A stretch of DNA of 43,004 bases from Prevotella disiens JCM 6334 = ATCC 29426. Lineage in GTDB: Bacteria; Bacteroidota; Bacteroidia; Bacteroidales; Bacteroidaceae. This document shows, piece after piece, positions 17,501 through 24,953 of the stretch; position 1 is the first letter of the stretch, and each line of letters opens with the position of its first letter. The position numbers and the translations under genes are program-made. The notes below the pieces were generated by a model. It was not told the origin of the DNA, did no database searches, and saw nothing but the letters and a program-made list of their open reading frames with translations. The DNA lies in assembly GCF_000613345.1 (NCBI RefSeq), contig NZ_BAIS01000020.1, forward strand, positions 1 through 43,004, given 5' to 3'.

Positions 17501-17880
17501 AAGGCAGTATTTCGGCACTGTCGCTGGTGCTTTTTAGCACGAGAGGAAAGTCCGGGCAGCACAGAGCATCTTGCTTCCGAAAGTGAAAGCTATTGGCAAC
17601 AGTAGATGAAGGTAGAAGAAAATAACCGCCTTGCTTGCAAGGTAAGGGTGAGAAGGTAGTGTAAAAGACTACCAGTGCGTTGGCGACAACGTAGCTGTAC
17701 CGTTCAAGAGCTGCAAGTTCATGTAAACCGTTGTTTGAGGGTTGCTCGCCCAAGCAATATGCACAGCGGAGGGTAGAACGCTAAAACATAGAGGCGACTC
17801 TATGGTTAGATAAATGACAGGCGTCCTTATGCTCGAAAGAAAATAAGGAAACAAAACCCGGCTTATAGAGATACTGCTTT
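17501..17880 (+). ncRNA. rnpB: RNase P RNA
   Basis: Catalytic RNA of RNase P, which trims tRNA 5' ends. Seen directly: the universal core GAGGAAAGTCCGGGC near 17543, the 3' core with GACAGGCG and AAACCCGGCTTAT near 17817-17866, and a P1 helix closing the molecule (GCAGTAT 17504-17510 with ATACTGC 17871-17877). The length of about 380 nt fits a bacterial type A RNA. A CCCCAT/ATGGGG hairpin with a weak T context near 17897 may mark the 3' end of transcription. Confidence 0.95.
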
Positions 17881-17938
17881 TCTTATACCTGCTTCTCCCC
17901 ATAAAATGGGGGGAATGCAGTTTGTAAATGCAAGACTT

Positions 17939-18367
17939 ATGGAACGACATACCTATTATAGATACACCATTGACGATTTTCAACATCAAGTTGAGAATAA
18001 GATAAAGCATCATAAAGACGAGGCTAATTTCCCCAAAATGGAAGGAAATTTAGACCAAGAGGAATTGGATAACTATCTTTTTGACTATCAAGCAGCCCTT
18101 GATACAGAAGGTTCTGAGCGTACACAATATACCATCGCAGGCTTTTTATTGTCGCTTCCTATTCTTGTTTTATCGGCTTTCCCCGAAAAAACACTACCAG
18201 TAAAAGGTTACCAAGTGGTGCTTTTAGGTTTAGCCATCGGTCTTTTGCTTTTCCTTTTCTATAAAATTGTGATGAAAATCATTGTTCGTAGCAAAGTGAA
18301 ACAAGCCAAAGCAGACCACCCCGAAGCATGCCTATATGTTGAAAAGGTGATGCGATACAACAAGTAA
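17939..18367 (+). CDS. Small inner-membrane protein, unknown function
   Basis: 142 residues from ATG 17939 (an in-frame ATG at 17906 would add 11 residues, but it lies in the apparent rnpB terminator hairpin). Residues 1-65 are soluble and charged (YRYTIDDFQHQVENKI). Two hydrophobic segments follow (IAGFLLSLPILVLSA and VVLLGLAIGLLLFLFYKIVM), then a basic tail. No family recognised. The next gene is 24 bp away, so the three genes up to 19030 may form one operon. Confidence 0.75.
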   Translation: MERHTYYRYTIDDFQHQVENKIKHHKDEANFPKMEGNLDQEELDNYLFDYQAALDTEGSERTQYTIAGFLLSLPILVLSAFPEKTLPVKGYQVVLLGLAIGLLLFLFYKIVMKIIVRSKVKQAKADHPEACLYVEKVMRYNK

Positions 18368-18391
18368 TAACCCCTTTAAACATTGAAAGTT

Positions 18392-18799
18392 ATGGAAATG
18401 CCCGATTTGAGTCAATACAAAGAAAAGTTCACTAAGAATGGTTTTATTGAGAAAATACACCGTATTGCGAAGCGTGCTGGTGCAAAACTCGTTTATGCCG
18501 CATTGGTTTTATACTATTTAATAGAAAGCGACAAAGTTTCATTGAAGGATAAAGCAATGATAATAGGGGCGCTCGGCTATCTTATTTCCCCATTAGATTT
18601 AGTGCCAGATGCCATTCCTATTGCTGGTTTAGGCGATGATTTGTCCATTTTAATCTTCGTTCTCAACAAAGTTTGGGGCGATGTTGATGAAGAAATCAAA
18701 AAGAAAGCTCACGATAAATTGTCGCAATGGTTCGATGAAGAAGAAATGAAAGCCACCGACAATCTATTTAAAGACAACGCAGAAGACATTCCTGTATAA
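18392..18799 (+). CDS. DUF1232 (YkvA-type) membrane protein
   Basis: 135 residues. The family core is clear: the ALVLYYLIESDKVSLKDKAM helix followed by GALGYLISPLDLVPDAIPI and AGLGDDLSIL, the LxPxDLIPD signature of DUF1232. Two hydrophobic helices surround the signature. The function is not established in the family. ATG 18392 was chosen over TTG 18383. It sits between two other small membrane protein genes. Confidence 0.9.
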   Translation: MEMPDLSQYKEKFTKNGFIEKIHRIAKRAGAKLVYAALVLYYLIESDKVSLKDKAMIIGALGYLISPLDLVPDAIPIAGLGDDLSILIFVLNKVWGDVDEEIKKKAHDKLSQWFDEEEMKATDNLFKDNAEDIPV

Positions 18800-18838
18800 C
18801 CCAAAGCGAGTGTCTTAGACAAGAAAGGACATAAAAAA

Positions 18839-19030
18839 ATGATTCAATATATGATAGTTGGCTTCGTGTTAGTTGCCTCATTAGCCTACGTTATCCGCAT
18901 GATAATCAGAACTTTCAAAGTTTCTCGCAACGCTTGCGGAGGGTGTAAAGGGTGCGCAATGCGTTCACAAATGATGCGAAACCAACAGAAAAAAGAAAAA
19001 AAGAAATTACATTATCAACGCAATTGTTAG
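18839..19030 (+). CDS. FeoB-associated Cys-rich membrane protein
   Basis: 63 residues: an N-terminal transmembrane helix (MIVGFVLVASLAYVIRMII) followed by NACGGCKGCAMRSQ and a Lys-rich tail ending in Cys. This is the pattern of the small FeoB-associated Cys-rich family. No feoA/feoB is in the window, so the link to iron(II) uptake is only by family resemblance. Confidence 0.8.
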   Translation: MIQYMIVGFVLVASLAYVIRMIIRTFKVSRNACGGCKGCAMRSQMMRNQQKKEKKKLHYQRNC

Positions 19031-19037
19031 CGAAAAG

Positions 19038-19069
19038 TTTGGTCGTATCAATAAAAATGATTACTTTTG
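19038..19069 (+). promoter_or_regulatory. tRNA-Cys promoter
   Basis: TTTG (19038-19041), 20 bases, TACTTTTG (19062-19069): full consensus, 43 bases upstream of the mature tRNA. Confidence 0.8.
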
Positions 19070-19112
19070 CACTCGCAATTGAGTTACGACTTCTATTGTA
19101 AACAAACTTTTT

Positions 19113-19183
19113 GGTGCCTGGGCCGGTCGGTTAGGTAACGGTCTGCAAAACCGTGTAGAGCAGTTCGATTCTGCTAGGCACCT
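19113..19183 (+). tRNA. tRNA-Cys (GCA)
   Basis: 71 bases forming a full cloverleaf: acceptor GGTGCCT with AGGCACC, D arm with GGTTAGGTAA, anticodon arm ACGGT-CTGCAAA-ACCGT with anticodon GCA, and T arm with GTTCGATTC. The discriminator is T; CCA is not encoded. Confidence 0.95.
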
Positions 19184-19186
19184 CTT

Positions 19187-19222
19187 TAAAACTTGGAAGA
19201 ATCTTCTTTCAAGTTTTTTTTA
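19187..19222 (+). terminator. tRNA-Cys terminator
   Basis: A stem of AAAACTTG against CAAGTTTT with AAGA/TCTT inside, ending in a run of eight T. It starts 4 bases after the tRNA. Confidence 0.75.
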
Positions 19223-19224
19223 TG

Positions 19225-19315
19225 GTGGGTTTTAAAAATTAGCTTTGCTGTATTTTGAGGTTTTTATTGAGCAAAAATAGGCAGTGAATGAGGGAGTATA
19301 GTGGACTATACGACC
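19225..19315 (+). repeat. 91-bp island-end repeat, copy B
   Basis: Same length and orientation as 14159-14249 with about eight differences, including a paired change in the terminal hairpin (GTATAG...CTATAC here). Unlike copy A it is not matched by an inverted partner nearby, so it looks like a solitary end. Confidence 0.7.
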
Positions 19316-19380
19316 TAGAATAGAAATAAAACAATTGCATGTTTTGCAATGAAATATTTTATAATGTAAAATAATTTGTG

Positions 19381-19388
19381 TAAGTTTG
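19381..19388 (+). promoter_or_regulatory. -7 box upstream of the structured RNA
   Basis: TAAGTTTG fits TAnnTTTG and could start a transcript near 19395 that runs through the hairpin RNA into the methyltransferase. No good -33 element was found. Confidence 0.35.
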
Positions 19389-19483
19389 CAGGTGAGTAGA
19401 GCTATCACGAATAACATCGGGGTTGCTAATATTCATTTTTTGTTGGTAAATAAAATAACAAGCGTTTGCTGTTTATTCTATAA

Positions 19484-19642
19484 ACGTTCTGGAAACTTGG
19501 CCGTAGAAAGAACCAATGTAGTTAGAATAAGTTGTGAACGTCTGCGCAATATGCGTGGGCGTTTAACTTATCTTCTGCATTGTGGGTTCGGCCAAGTACC
19601 TCAGAACGTGGATAAGTTTGCGTCCACGTTCTTTTGTATTTG
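19484..19642 (+). ncRNA. Long-hairpin structured RNA candidate with alternative terminator
   Basis: A rod-like hairpin spans 19484-19619. Helices from outside in: ACGTTCTG/CAGAACGT, CTTGGCC/GGCCAAG, GAACC/GGTTC, AATGTAG/CTGCATT, ATAAGTT/AACTTAT, GAACGTC/GGCGTTT and CGCA/TGCG, separated by small bulges. The outer 3' strand (19613-19622) can instead pair with 19633-19642 (AGAACGTGGA with TCCACGTTCT) followed by TTTT, making a terminator. The shape recalls 6S RNA, and the exclusive pairings recall an attenuator. The methyltransferase ATG is at 19696. Identity not established. Confidence 0.5.
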
Positions 19643-19695
19643 GCTGTTCCTCGTTTTTATTGAGTACACAACATTCGTTCAAAGTAAATTTTACT

Positions 19696-20688
19696 ATGGC
19701 GAATAAAACTTTAACCTTGGCCAAAAAGGCTAAGAACGATGAGTTCTACACGCAACTTGGCGATATAGAACGAGAGCTTAAACATTACAAAGAGCATTTT
19801 AAAGGCAAGACAGTTCTGTGCAATTGTGACGACCCACGAGTGAGCAATTTCTTTAAATACTTTGCTCTGAACTTTGAACCATTAGGATTGAAGCGAGTTA
19901 TTGCCACTTGCTATAAAAACAAAGAGCCTAATTTGTTTTCGCAAAACCAATCGGAGCGAGCCGTGTATATTGTCTATGAGGGCGACAAAAACGGCAACCG
20001 CATTATAAACGATGCCGAAATAGACGTGAAACCCTTGAAAGGCGATGGTGATTTTCGTAGCAAAGAGTGCATAGAACTATTAAAACAAGCCGACATAGTC
20101 GTTACAAATCCGCCCTTTTCTTTGTTCAGAGAGTATGTGGCGCAGTTAGTGGAATACGAAAAGAAGTTTGTTATCATAGGCAATCAAAACGCAATTACTT
20201 ATAAAGAGGTGTTCCCGTATCTTATGAAAAATAAAATTTGGATAGGCTACGGATTTGGTGATATGGGATTTAAAGTACCCGATTACTTTGAACCGAAGGC
20301 AACAAGATTTTGGATTGATGATACAGGGCAGAAGTGGAGAAGTCTTGGTAACATTTGTTGGTTTACTAATCTTGATATTCAAAAACGCCATGAAGAACTC
20401 ATTTTGTATAAGCGTTATTCGCCAGAAGAATATCCAAAATACGATAATTACGGTGCTATCAACGTAAATAAGGTTAAGGAAATTCCTTCTGATTATGACG
20501 GAGTTATGGGTGTTCCAATCACATTTATGGATAAATATAATCCAAAACAATTTGAGATAATTGGCATGGCAGAAGATAATGGAAGAGGTTATAGCGGAGT
20601 AGAATCCAAATGGGACGGAATCAATCCACATTGTGTTATTAATGGGAAGAATAAATTTAAGCGTATTTTTATCAAACGCAAGCAATAA
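19696..20688 (+). CDS. EcoRI-type adenine-specific DNA methyltransferase
   Basis: 330 residues from ATG 19696 (the open frame extends upstream through the structured RNA, which is not protein-like). The N-terminus KTLTLAKKAKNDEFYTQLGD, the CNCDDPRVSNFFKYFALNF segment and the catalytic NPPF (138-141, after ADIVVT) are features of the EcoRI methylase family, which transfers a methyl group to adenine N6. The C-terminal part (GVPITFMDKYNPKQFEIIGM) is also typical. No canonical EcoRI-like nuclease is next to it; the next gene encodes a DUF262-HNH protein, which may be the functional partner. Confidence 0.9.
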   Translation: MANKTLTLAKKAKNDEFYTQLGDIERELKHYKEHFKGKTVLCNCDDPRVSNFFKYFALNFEPLGLKRVIATCYKNKEPNLFSQNQSERAVYIVYEGDKNGNRIINDAEIDVKPLKGDGDFRSKECIELLKQADIVVTNPPFSLFREYVAQLVEYEKKFVIIGNQNAITYKEVFPYLMKNKIWIGYGFGDMGFKVPDYFEPKATRFWIDDTGQKWRSLGNICWFTNLDIQKRHEELILYKRYSPEEYPKYDNYGAINVNKVKEIPSDYDGVMGVPITFMDKYNPKQFEIIGMAEDNGRGYSGVESKWDGINPHCVINGKNKFKRIFIKRKQ

Positions 20689-20709
20689 AATTAGTGTAAA
20701 TGCTACCTT

Positions 20710-20805
20710 GTAGGGGCGTGATTTATCACGTTCCTAACACCCTAATATTTGCTGAGAGGAACGTGAATCGAGTTGTTGAGCAAAGCGAAAAAATCACGCC
20801 CCTAC
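20710..20805. repeat. REP-like nested palindrome
   Basis: GTAGGGGCGTGATTT (from 20710) pairs with AAATCACGCCCCTAC (ending 20805). Inside it, CACGTTCCT (20727-20735) pairs with AGGAACGTG (20757-20765), and CGTGAT/ATCACG forms a small hairpin. It lies between the methyltransferase and the DUF262-HNH gene and would form a cruciform or an mRNA hairpin. Confidence 0.75.
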
Positions 20806-20898
20806 GGCTAACGCCCTTGCTCGCAAATGAATATTTAGGTACCATTTTAAAGATGCAAAATCAAATTTTGAATACCTTACAATAAAAAAATAAGAACA

Positions 20899-22002
20899 AT
20901 GAAAATAGAACTTAAACCAATCAAACTGAAAGACCTTTTTGAAGGTTATGAAGATAATGAAGAAGAGGGCGTTGTGGCATACGGCGGACGACTTGATGTG
21001 CGTCCTAAGTATCAACGTGAGTTTGTTTACAAGGACGAACAGCGTGATGCGGTCATAGATACGGTGCGTAAAGGTTTTCCTTTGAACGTGATGTATTGGG
21101 TGAAGAAAGACGATGGAAATTTTGAAGTGTTAGACGGACAGCAGCGAACCATTAGTATTTGCCAATATCTGAAGGGCGATTTTTCCATAAAAGAGCAATA
21201 TTTTCATACGCTAACTGAAGACCAAAAGGAGCAAATATTGGATTACGAACTCATGGTTTATTTCTGTGAAGGTACCGATAGTGAAAAGTTGGAATGGTTT
21301 AAAACCATTAACATAGCAGGAGAAAAACTCTATGACCAAGAATTACGTAACGCTGTTTATACAGGTGAGTGGCTCACAGATGCAAAGCGACATTTCTCTA
21401 AGACAGGTTGCCCAGCAATGGGATTGGGCGATAAGTATGTGAAAGGTACGGCTATACGTCAAGAAATATTGCAACTTGTTTTATCGTGGATAAACGATGA
21501 GGCGAAAGGAACGACCGATGAAAAGATTCGTCAATATATGGCAGACCACCAACATGATAGTAATGCCAACGAGTTGTGGCTTTATTTTACACAGGTTATT
21601 TATTGGGTTGAAACTATTTTTCCGACTTATCGTCGTGAAATGAAGGGATTACCATGGGGATTGCTTTACAATGAATTTGGTAAACAATCATTAGATACAA
21701 AGAGATTGGAGGCAGAAGTTGCCCAACTTATGGCGGACGATGAAGTGCAAAATAAGAAAGGAATTTATGAATATGTGCTTACACGCAATGAAAAGTACTT
21801 AAATATCCGTGCCTTTGAGAAGAAAATTAGTCGTGCTGTATACGAAGAACAAAAAGGTATTTGTCCGATTTGTGGGAAACATTTCGAGATAGAAGAAATG
21901 GAAGCCGACCATATTATACCTTGGCACAAGGGCGGAAAGACAGAAAAAGATAACTGTCAAATGTTGTGTATGAAGTGTAATCGCACAAAATCTGGCAAAT
22001 AA
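20899..22002 (+). CDS. DUF262-HNH endonuclease-like protein
   Basis: 367 residues. The N-terminal DUF262 (ParB/sulfiredoxin-like fold) shows RPKYQREFVY at 35-44 and the signature DGQQR at 79-83, which in GmrS/GmrD- and SspE-type proteins supports NTP-dependent control. A helical middle is followed by an HNH nuclease with a zinc-binding frame: CPICG at 322, ADHIIPWHKGG near 335-346, NCQMLCMKCNRTKSG at the end. Such proteins restrict modified or unmodified phage DNA. Position 210 bp after a DNA adenine methyltransferase suggests restriction of unmethylated DNA; this is inferred. Start at ATG 20899. Confidence 0.85.
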   Translation: MKIELKPIKLKDLFEGYEDNEEEGVVAYGGRLDVRPKYQREFVYKDEQRDAVIDTVRKGFPLNVMYWVKKDDGNFEVLDGQQRTISICQYLKGDFSIKEQYFHTLTEDQKEQILDYELMVYFCEGTDSEKLEWFKTINIAGEKLYDQELRNAVYTGEWLTDAKRHFSKTGCPAMGLGDKYVKGTAIRQEILQLVLSWINDEAKGTTDEKIRQYMADHQHDSNANELWLYFTQVIYWVETIFPTYRREMKGLPWGLLYNEFGKQSLDTKRLEAEVAQLMADDEVQNKKGIYEYVLTRNEKYLNIRAFEKKISRAVYEEQKGICPICGKHFEIEEMEADHIIPWHKGGKTEKDNCQMLCMKCNRTKSGK

Positions 22003-22156
22003 TTGCCAAATAGCTCCTATTTGCTTGAAATGTGGTCTTTTTATTCGTAATGTATCAGATGAAATTGTAGTGTTGAGATGGAGCGAAAATACTTATTCTT
22101 ATTACTTTTGTAGTCAGGAAAAAGAAGCCGAAATAGGTGCTAATGAATCTTCTTAA
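21974..22156 (+). other. Possible zinc-ribbon coding remnant after the HNH gene
   Basis: A frame open across the HNH stop reads IAPICLKCGLFIRNVSDEIV and YYFCSQEKEAEIGANESS before a stop at 22156. It has a CxxC...C pattern but no start codon. It could be a frameshifted C-terminal extension of the HNH protein or a separate remnant. The rest of 22003-22166 shows nothing else. Confidence 0.25.
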
Positions 22157-22166
22157 AACAGAATCT

Positions 22167-22200
22167 ATCCCCCAATCTGCTGAAGGTTGGGGGATTTTTA
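22167..22200. terminator. Terminator between convergent genes
   Basis: A 9-bp stem ATCCCCCAA/TTGGGGGAT with an 11-base loop and TTTTATT after it. It serves the DUF262-HNH gene on the plus strand and possibly the lipoprotein gene ending at 22201. Confidence 0.75.
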
Positions 22201-22599
22201 TTAGTATTCGCCTTTTGTAAATGTGAAATCGAGGAGAATTTGTTGAGGCGTTTTGCTTGAATGATAGGTATAACGGAAATTGAAACCTGCTTCTTTATAG
22301 ATTTTTGTTCCCATATCTGCCTTTACTGCATCGAGCAAAGTTTTGCGTAAAGTAGCGGTATGTGCGTCAATAACGGCTTTGTTATCAGCTTCGTTGAAGA
22401 AAGAATGATAATAATGTATGGTGTGTGTGGCTGGTTCGTAAACCATACTGTCCATACGAGTATTATTTTCTAAGGGTGTAGGACAATTCTTTTCAGTAAA
22501 TTCCTTACAATCTTTTGCGGCACGGTCTTCTAAACTTTCGTGACAACTAACAAGGGAAATACTTGCAAAGAGCAACAGAAAAACTTTATTTATCTTCAT
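22201..22599 (-). CDS. Small lipoprotein, unknown function
   Basis: 132 residues from the ATG at 22599, which places a lipoprotein signal peptide at the start (MKINKVFLLLFASISLVSC, lipobox LVSC). The mature part is charged with a YYHSFFNEADN segment and a C-terminal beta-rich region (FNFRYTYHSSKTPQQILLDF). No family recognised. A -7 box (22631-22638) lies 32 bases upstream. Probably anchored in a membrane facing the periplasm or surface. Confidence 0.75.
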   Translation of the reverse strand: MKINKVFLLLFASISLVSCHESLEDRAAKDCKEFTEKNCPTPLENNTRMDSMVYEPATHTIHYYHSFFNEADNKAVIDAHTATLRKTLLDAVKADMGTKIYKEAGFNFRYTYHSSKTPQQILLDFTFTKGEY

Positions 22600-22630
22600 A
22601 AACATGCGGTATATTAATGTTTCAACAGCG

Positions 22631-22638
22631 CAAAGGTA
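22631..22638 (-). promoter_or_regulatory. -7 box of the small lipoprotein gene
   Basis: TACCTTTG on the minus strand. The -33 region has no clear TTTG. Confidence 0.5.
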
Positions 22639-22701
22639 CAAAAATAATTACTGAAATGGTCATATAATGGGGACGATAAACTATAAAAGCAAAATGAAAA
22701 A

Positions 22702-22732
22702 GAAAGAGTTCGGTATTGCGCCGAACTCTTTC
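22702..22732 (-). terminator. Terminator of the secreted protein gene
   Basis: A 12-bp stem GAAAGAGTTCGG/CCGAACTCTTTC with a T-rich tail on the minus strand, 34 bases past the stop at 22766. Confidence 0.8.
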
Positions 22733-22765
22733 AACATTGTTTAATCTTTAAATCTTATAACAAAC

Positions 22766-24457
22766 TTAACGCATGATGCGCTTAATGGTCTTCTGTTCTC
22801 CGTTTGAATAGGTAATGCGGCTGATACAAATTCCCTTTGTAGGTTGCAATAAACGTCTACCACAAAGGTCATAATATTCAATCTTTACTTTTGAATCGGC
22901 AGTGCAATCAGTAATACCAGCAGCATTATCACACCATACTATTTCAGAACGTTTTGTTTCGCCACCCCCTTTATATATCATTTGAATGCCGACACGCTTA
23001 AAATCTTTGACGTATGCATAGAACATGCGCAAGTTTCCTTTCAAGAAGAAGTAATCGCCATCATTATAACTAACAGGAATATCTGTCAAATTATCATCTA
23101 ATTGGGAATAAGTTTCTGTGTCAAAAGTATAAGGTGCCTTGTCTGAATCGAAATAAACATTATAATAAAGATGCTCTGGCAAAATAAATTCGCCATTCAC
23201 ATCTTGTGCTTTGATGCTAAATACCACTGGTTGTCCGTCTTCTTCGCTATATTCTTCTAATTTTATATCTGCTGGATTGGCAGGTGTAAAAGGTTTATCA
23301 ACGAAAATTGTAAGATTAGGGTCGGCATAGGCAGCCCAAACATTAAGTTCCTCCAAACCTTCATTAATAAGCATTAATCCCTTTTCATTACAAGTAAGTT
23401 TTCCTGTGGTAGCATCTAAATCGAAAGTCAAATTATCAGCATTTGACACTGTCATTTTCTTCTGTCCGTCGTCTGTTGTTTGATAGTCATAAATAGTTGG
23501 TTTCATGAAAACGTAATTATGTTCATCTTTGTTCAAACCAATATATTGAGGTTTAAATACAACTTTCGAATTTTCTTTTGTGCCTTTAATCCACATGTCA
23601 GGAGCATTTTCATCATCAAAAACAAACGGATTTTTTAAATAGAAATCGTTTCCGTCTATAGCAACTTGGGCTATAATATTCTCTTTTTCACTTTTAAGAT
23701 TGAGGAAATTGAGTACATAAGTTGATGGTTCCAGTCCTTCAGGAAGTTCCGTTGCTGTTTCTTTGAAAGGTTTGATAACAATATCGGTAGTGCAAAATCC
23801 TCTCCATTCTCCTTCGGCAGTGGTCAGTGCAATAATCGTATTGGGCAATTCCGTTTCTGCATCTTTCCCATCGCTTACTTGTGTGAGCGTATTATCTTGT
23901 AGTTCAAACTTTACATCGCCTACAAATTTTCCGTCTGCTGTCATTTCAGGAATATAGTTAAGTCCGTCAGGAGTCTTTTCTAATTTAAGACGTGTAGCAT
24001 AAAGATTGATTGTTTTTCCTTCTGAATCATAATCAGTATCAATAGCCTGTGGTGTATGAAGGACGTAAGAGCTGCCTCCAAGTGGCTCTAATTTAAGGTA
24101 AGAGAAGGTATAACACTTGCCCAATGCGTCATAAATGTATAAATTACCGTCCTTTCCTTTCAGGAAATTACCTACTGCACAAGTTTGTGGAACATAATCT
24201 ATTCCTGTAGTCCCACCAGGTACTGTACAGAAAGCCTTCCGTTGGAGGTTTTCTATCGCCTCGCCTTCTGGTTTATCCCTAATGATTACATCAGAGATAA
24301 TAGGTAATTTTCTCTGTGCTGCCTTAGCAAACATGCGAAGACTTTTCTGTTGTGACTGAGTTTTTAGTACAGAAAACAAATGTTGGTTGTTACTGTTCTG
24401 CGCCATAGACATAATAGAGGTGAGCGCAGCAATGATAGTAAATGTTACTTTTTTCAT
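22766..24457 (-). CDS. Large secreted protein with C-terminal sorting-like tail
   Basis: 563 residues from the ATG at 24457, preferred over 24502 because it starts the signal peptide (MKKVTFTIIAALTSIMSMAQ). The mature region is beta-rich with repeated short strands, for example GNLYIYDALGKCYTFSYLKL and EEYSEEDGQPVVFSIKAQ. The end, IEYYDLCGRRLLQPTKGICI then TIKRIMR, resembles the C-terminal tails of Prevotella secreted proteins (xxYDLxGRR...KGIxI). Surface or secreted location is inferred. No enzyme motif seen. It has its own promoter box at 24591-24598. Confidence 0.8.
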   Translation of the reverse strand: MKKVTFTIIAALTSIMSMAQNSNNQHLFSVLKTQSQQKSLRMFAKAAQRKLPIISDVIIRDKPEGEAIENLQRKAFCTVPGGTTGIDYVPQTCAVGNFLKGKDGNLYIYDALGKCYTFSYLKLEPLGGSSYVLHTPQAIDTDYDSEGKTINLYATRLKLEKTPDGLNYIPEMTADGKFVGDVKFELQDNTLTQVSDGKDAETELPNTIIALTTAEGEWRGFCTTDIVIKPFKETATELPEGLEPSTYVLNFLNLKSEKENIIAQVAIDGNDFYLKNPFVFDDENAPDMWIKGTKENSKVVFKPQYIGLNKDEHNYVFMKPTIYDYQTTDDGQKKMTVSNADNLTFDLDATTGKLTCNEKGLMLINEGLEELNVWAAYADPNLTIFVDKPFTPANPADIKLEEYSEEDGQPVVFSIKAQDVNGEFILPEHLYYNVYFDSDKAPYTFDTETYSQLDDNLTDIPVSYNDGDYFFLKGNLRMFYAYVKDFKRVGIQMIYKGGGETKRSEIVWCDNAAGITDCTADSKVKIEYYDLCGRRLLQPTKGICISRITYSNGEQKTIKRIMR

Positions 24458-24590
24458 AAATATGTAACTTTGGTTAGTATAATCGTCCGAGTTTGAACAC
24501 AATCTTTACCGAATAGGTTGGGAAAATGTTCGTAACATACGCCTCTAAATCGATATAAAAGGCTAAGAGGTGATGGGGTTTAGTTATTCA

Positions 24591-24598
24591 CAAAAGTA
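24591..24598 (-). promoter_or_regulatory. -7 box of the secreted protein gene
   Basis: TACTTTTG on the minus strand, 134 bases before the start at 24457. The surrounding 24503-24890 is AT-rich and carries no gene I can support. Confidence 0.5.
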
Positions 24599-24902
24599 TA
24601 AAAAATTATGATAACAGAAAAAATATATTGTATTTTAATCTTAATATGTTCGTTATTTTTAATAAATATTTAACTTTAAATAAGCCTTTTGTAACTATTC
24701 TGTATTTTTATCAACTTCTTAGTAATGATAAAGATTCAAAAACGAACTGCAAAATTTTGATTTTTCACTTATACAAACGTGTATAATGGCTTGTACAAAC
24801 TTGCTTTTATGGGTAGGAAAGGGGGGAACGTAAAAGCTTTTGGTTACTCTATTTTAGGGTTGTTGCCTAATTTTTACGTTGTAGACTCAGAAAAAACAAG
24901 CC

Positions 24903-24926
24903 CTCGAAAGTAGGGAAACTTTCGAG
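24903..24926 (-). terminator. Terminator of the B12-locus operon
   Basis: A 9-bp stem CTCGAAAGT/ACTTTCGAG with a TTTTTT run downstream on the minus strand, 28 bases after the stop at 24954. Confidence 0.7.
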
Positions 24927-24953
24927 AGTTTAAGTGTAAATAGAGTGTTTCTA

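Noticed and set aside
19582..19695. N-terminal extension of the methyltransferase frame
   Set aside because: It lies within the structured RNA and terminator hairpin, has no family resemblance, and the family begins at the MANKTLTLAKKAKNDEF start at 19696.
20700..20885. 61-codon plus-strand frame
   Set aside because: Most of it is the nested palindrome at 20710-20805; no protein-like features.
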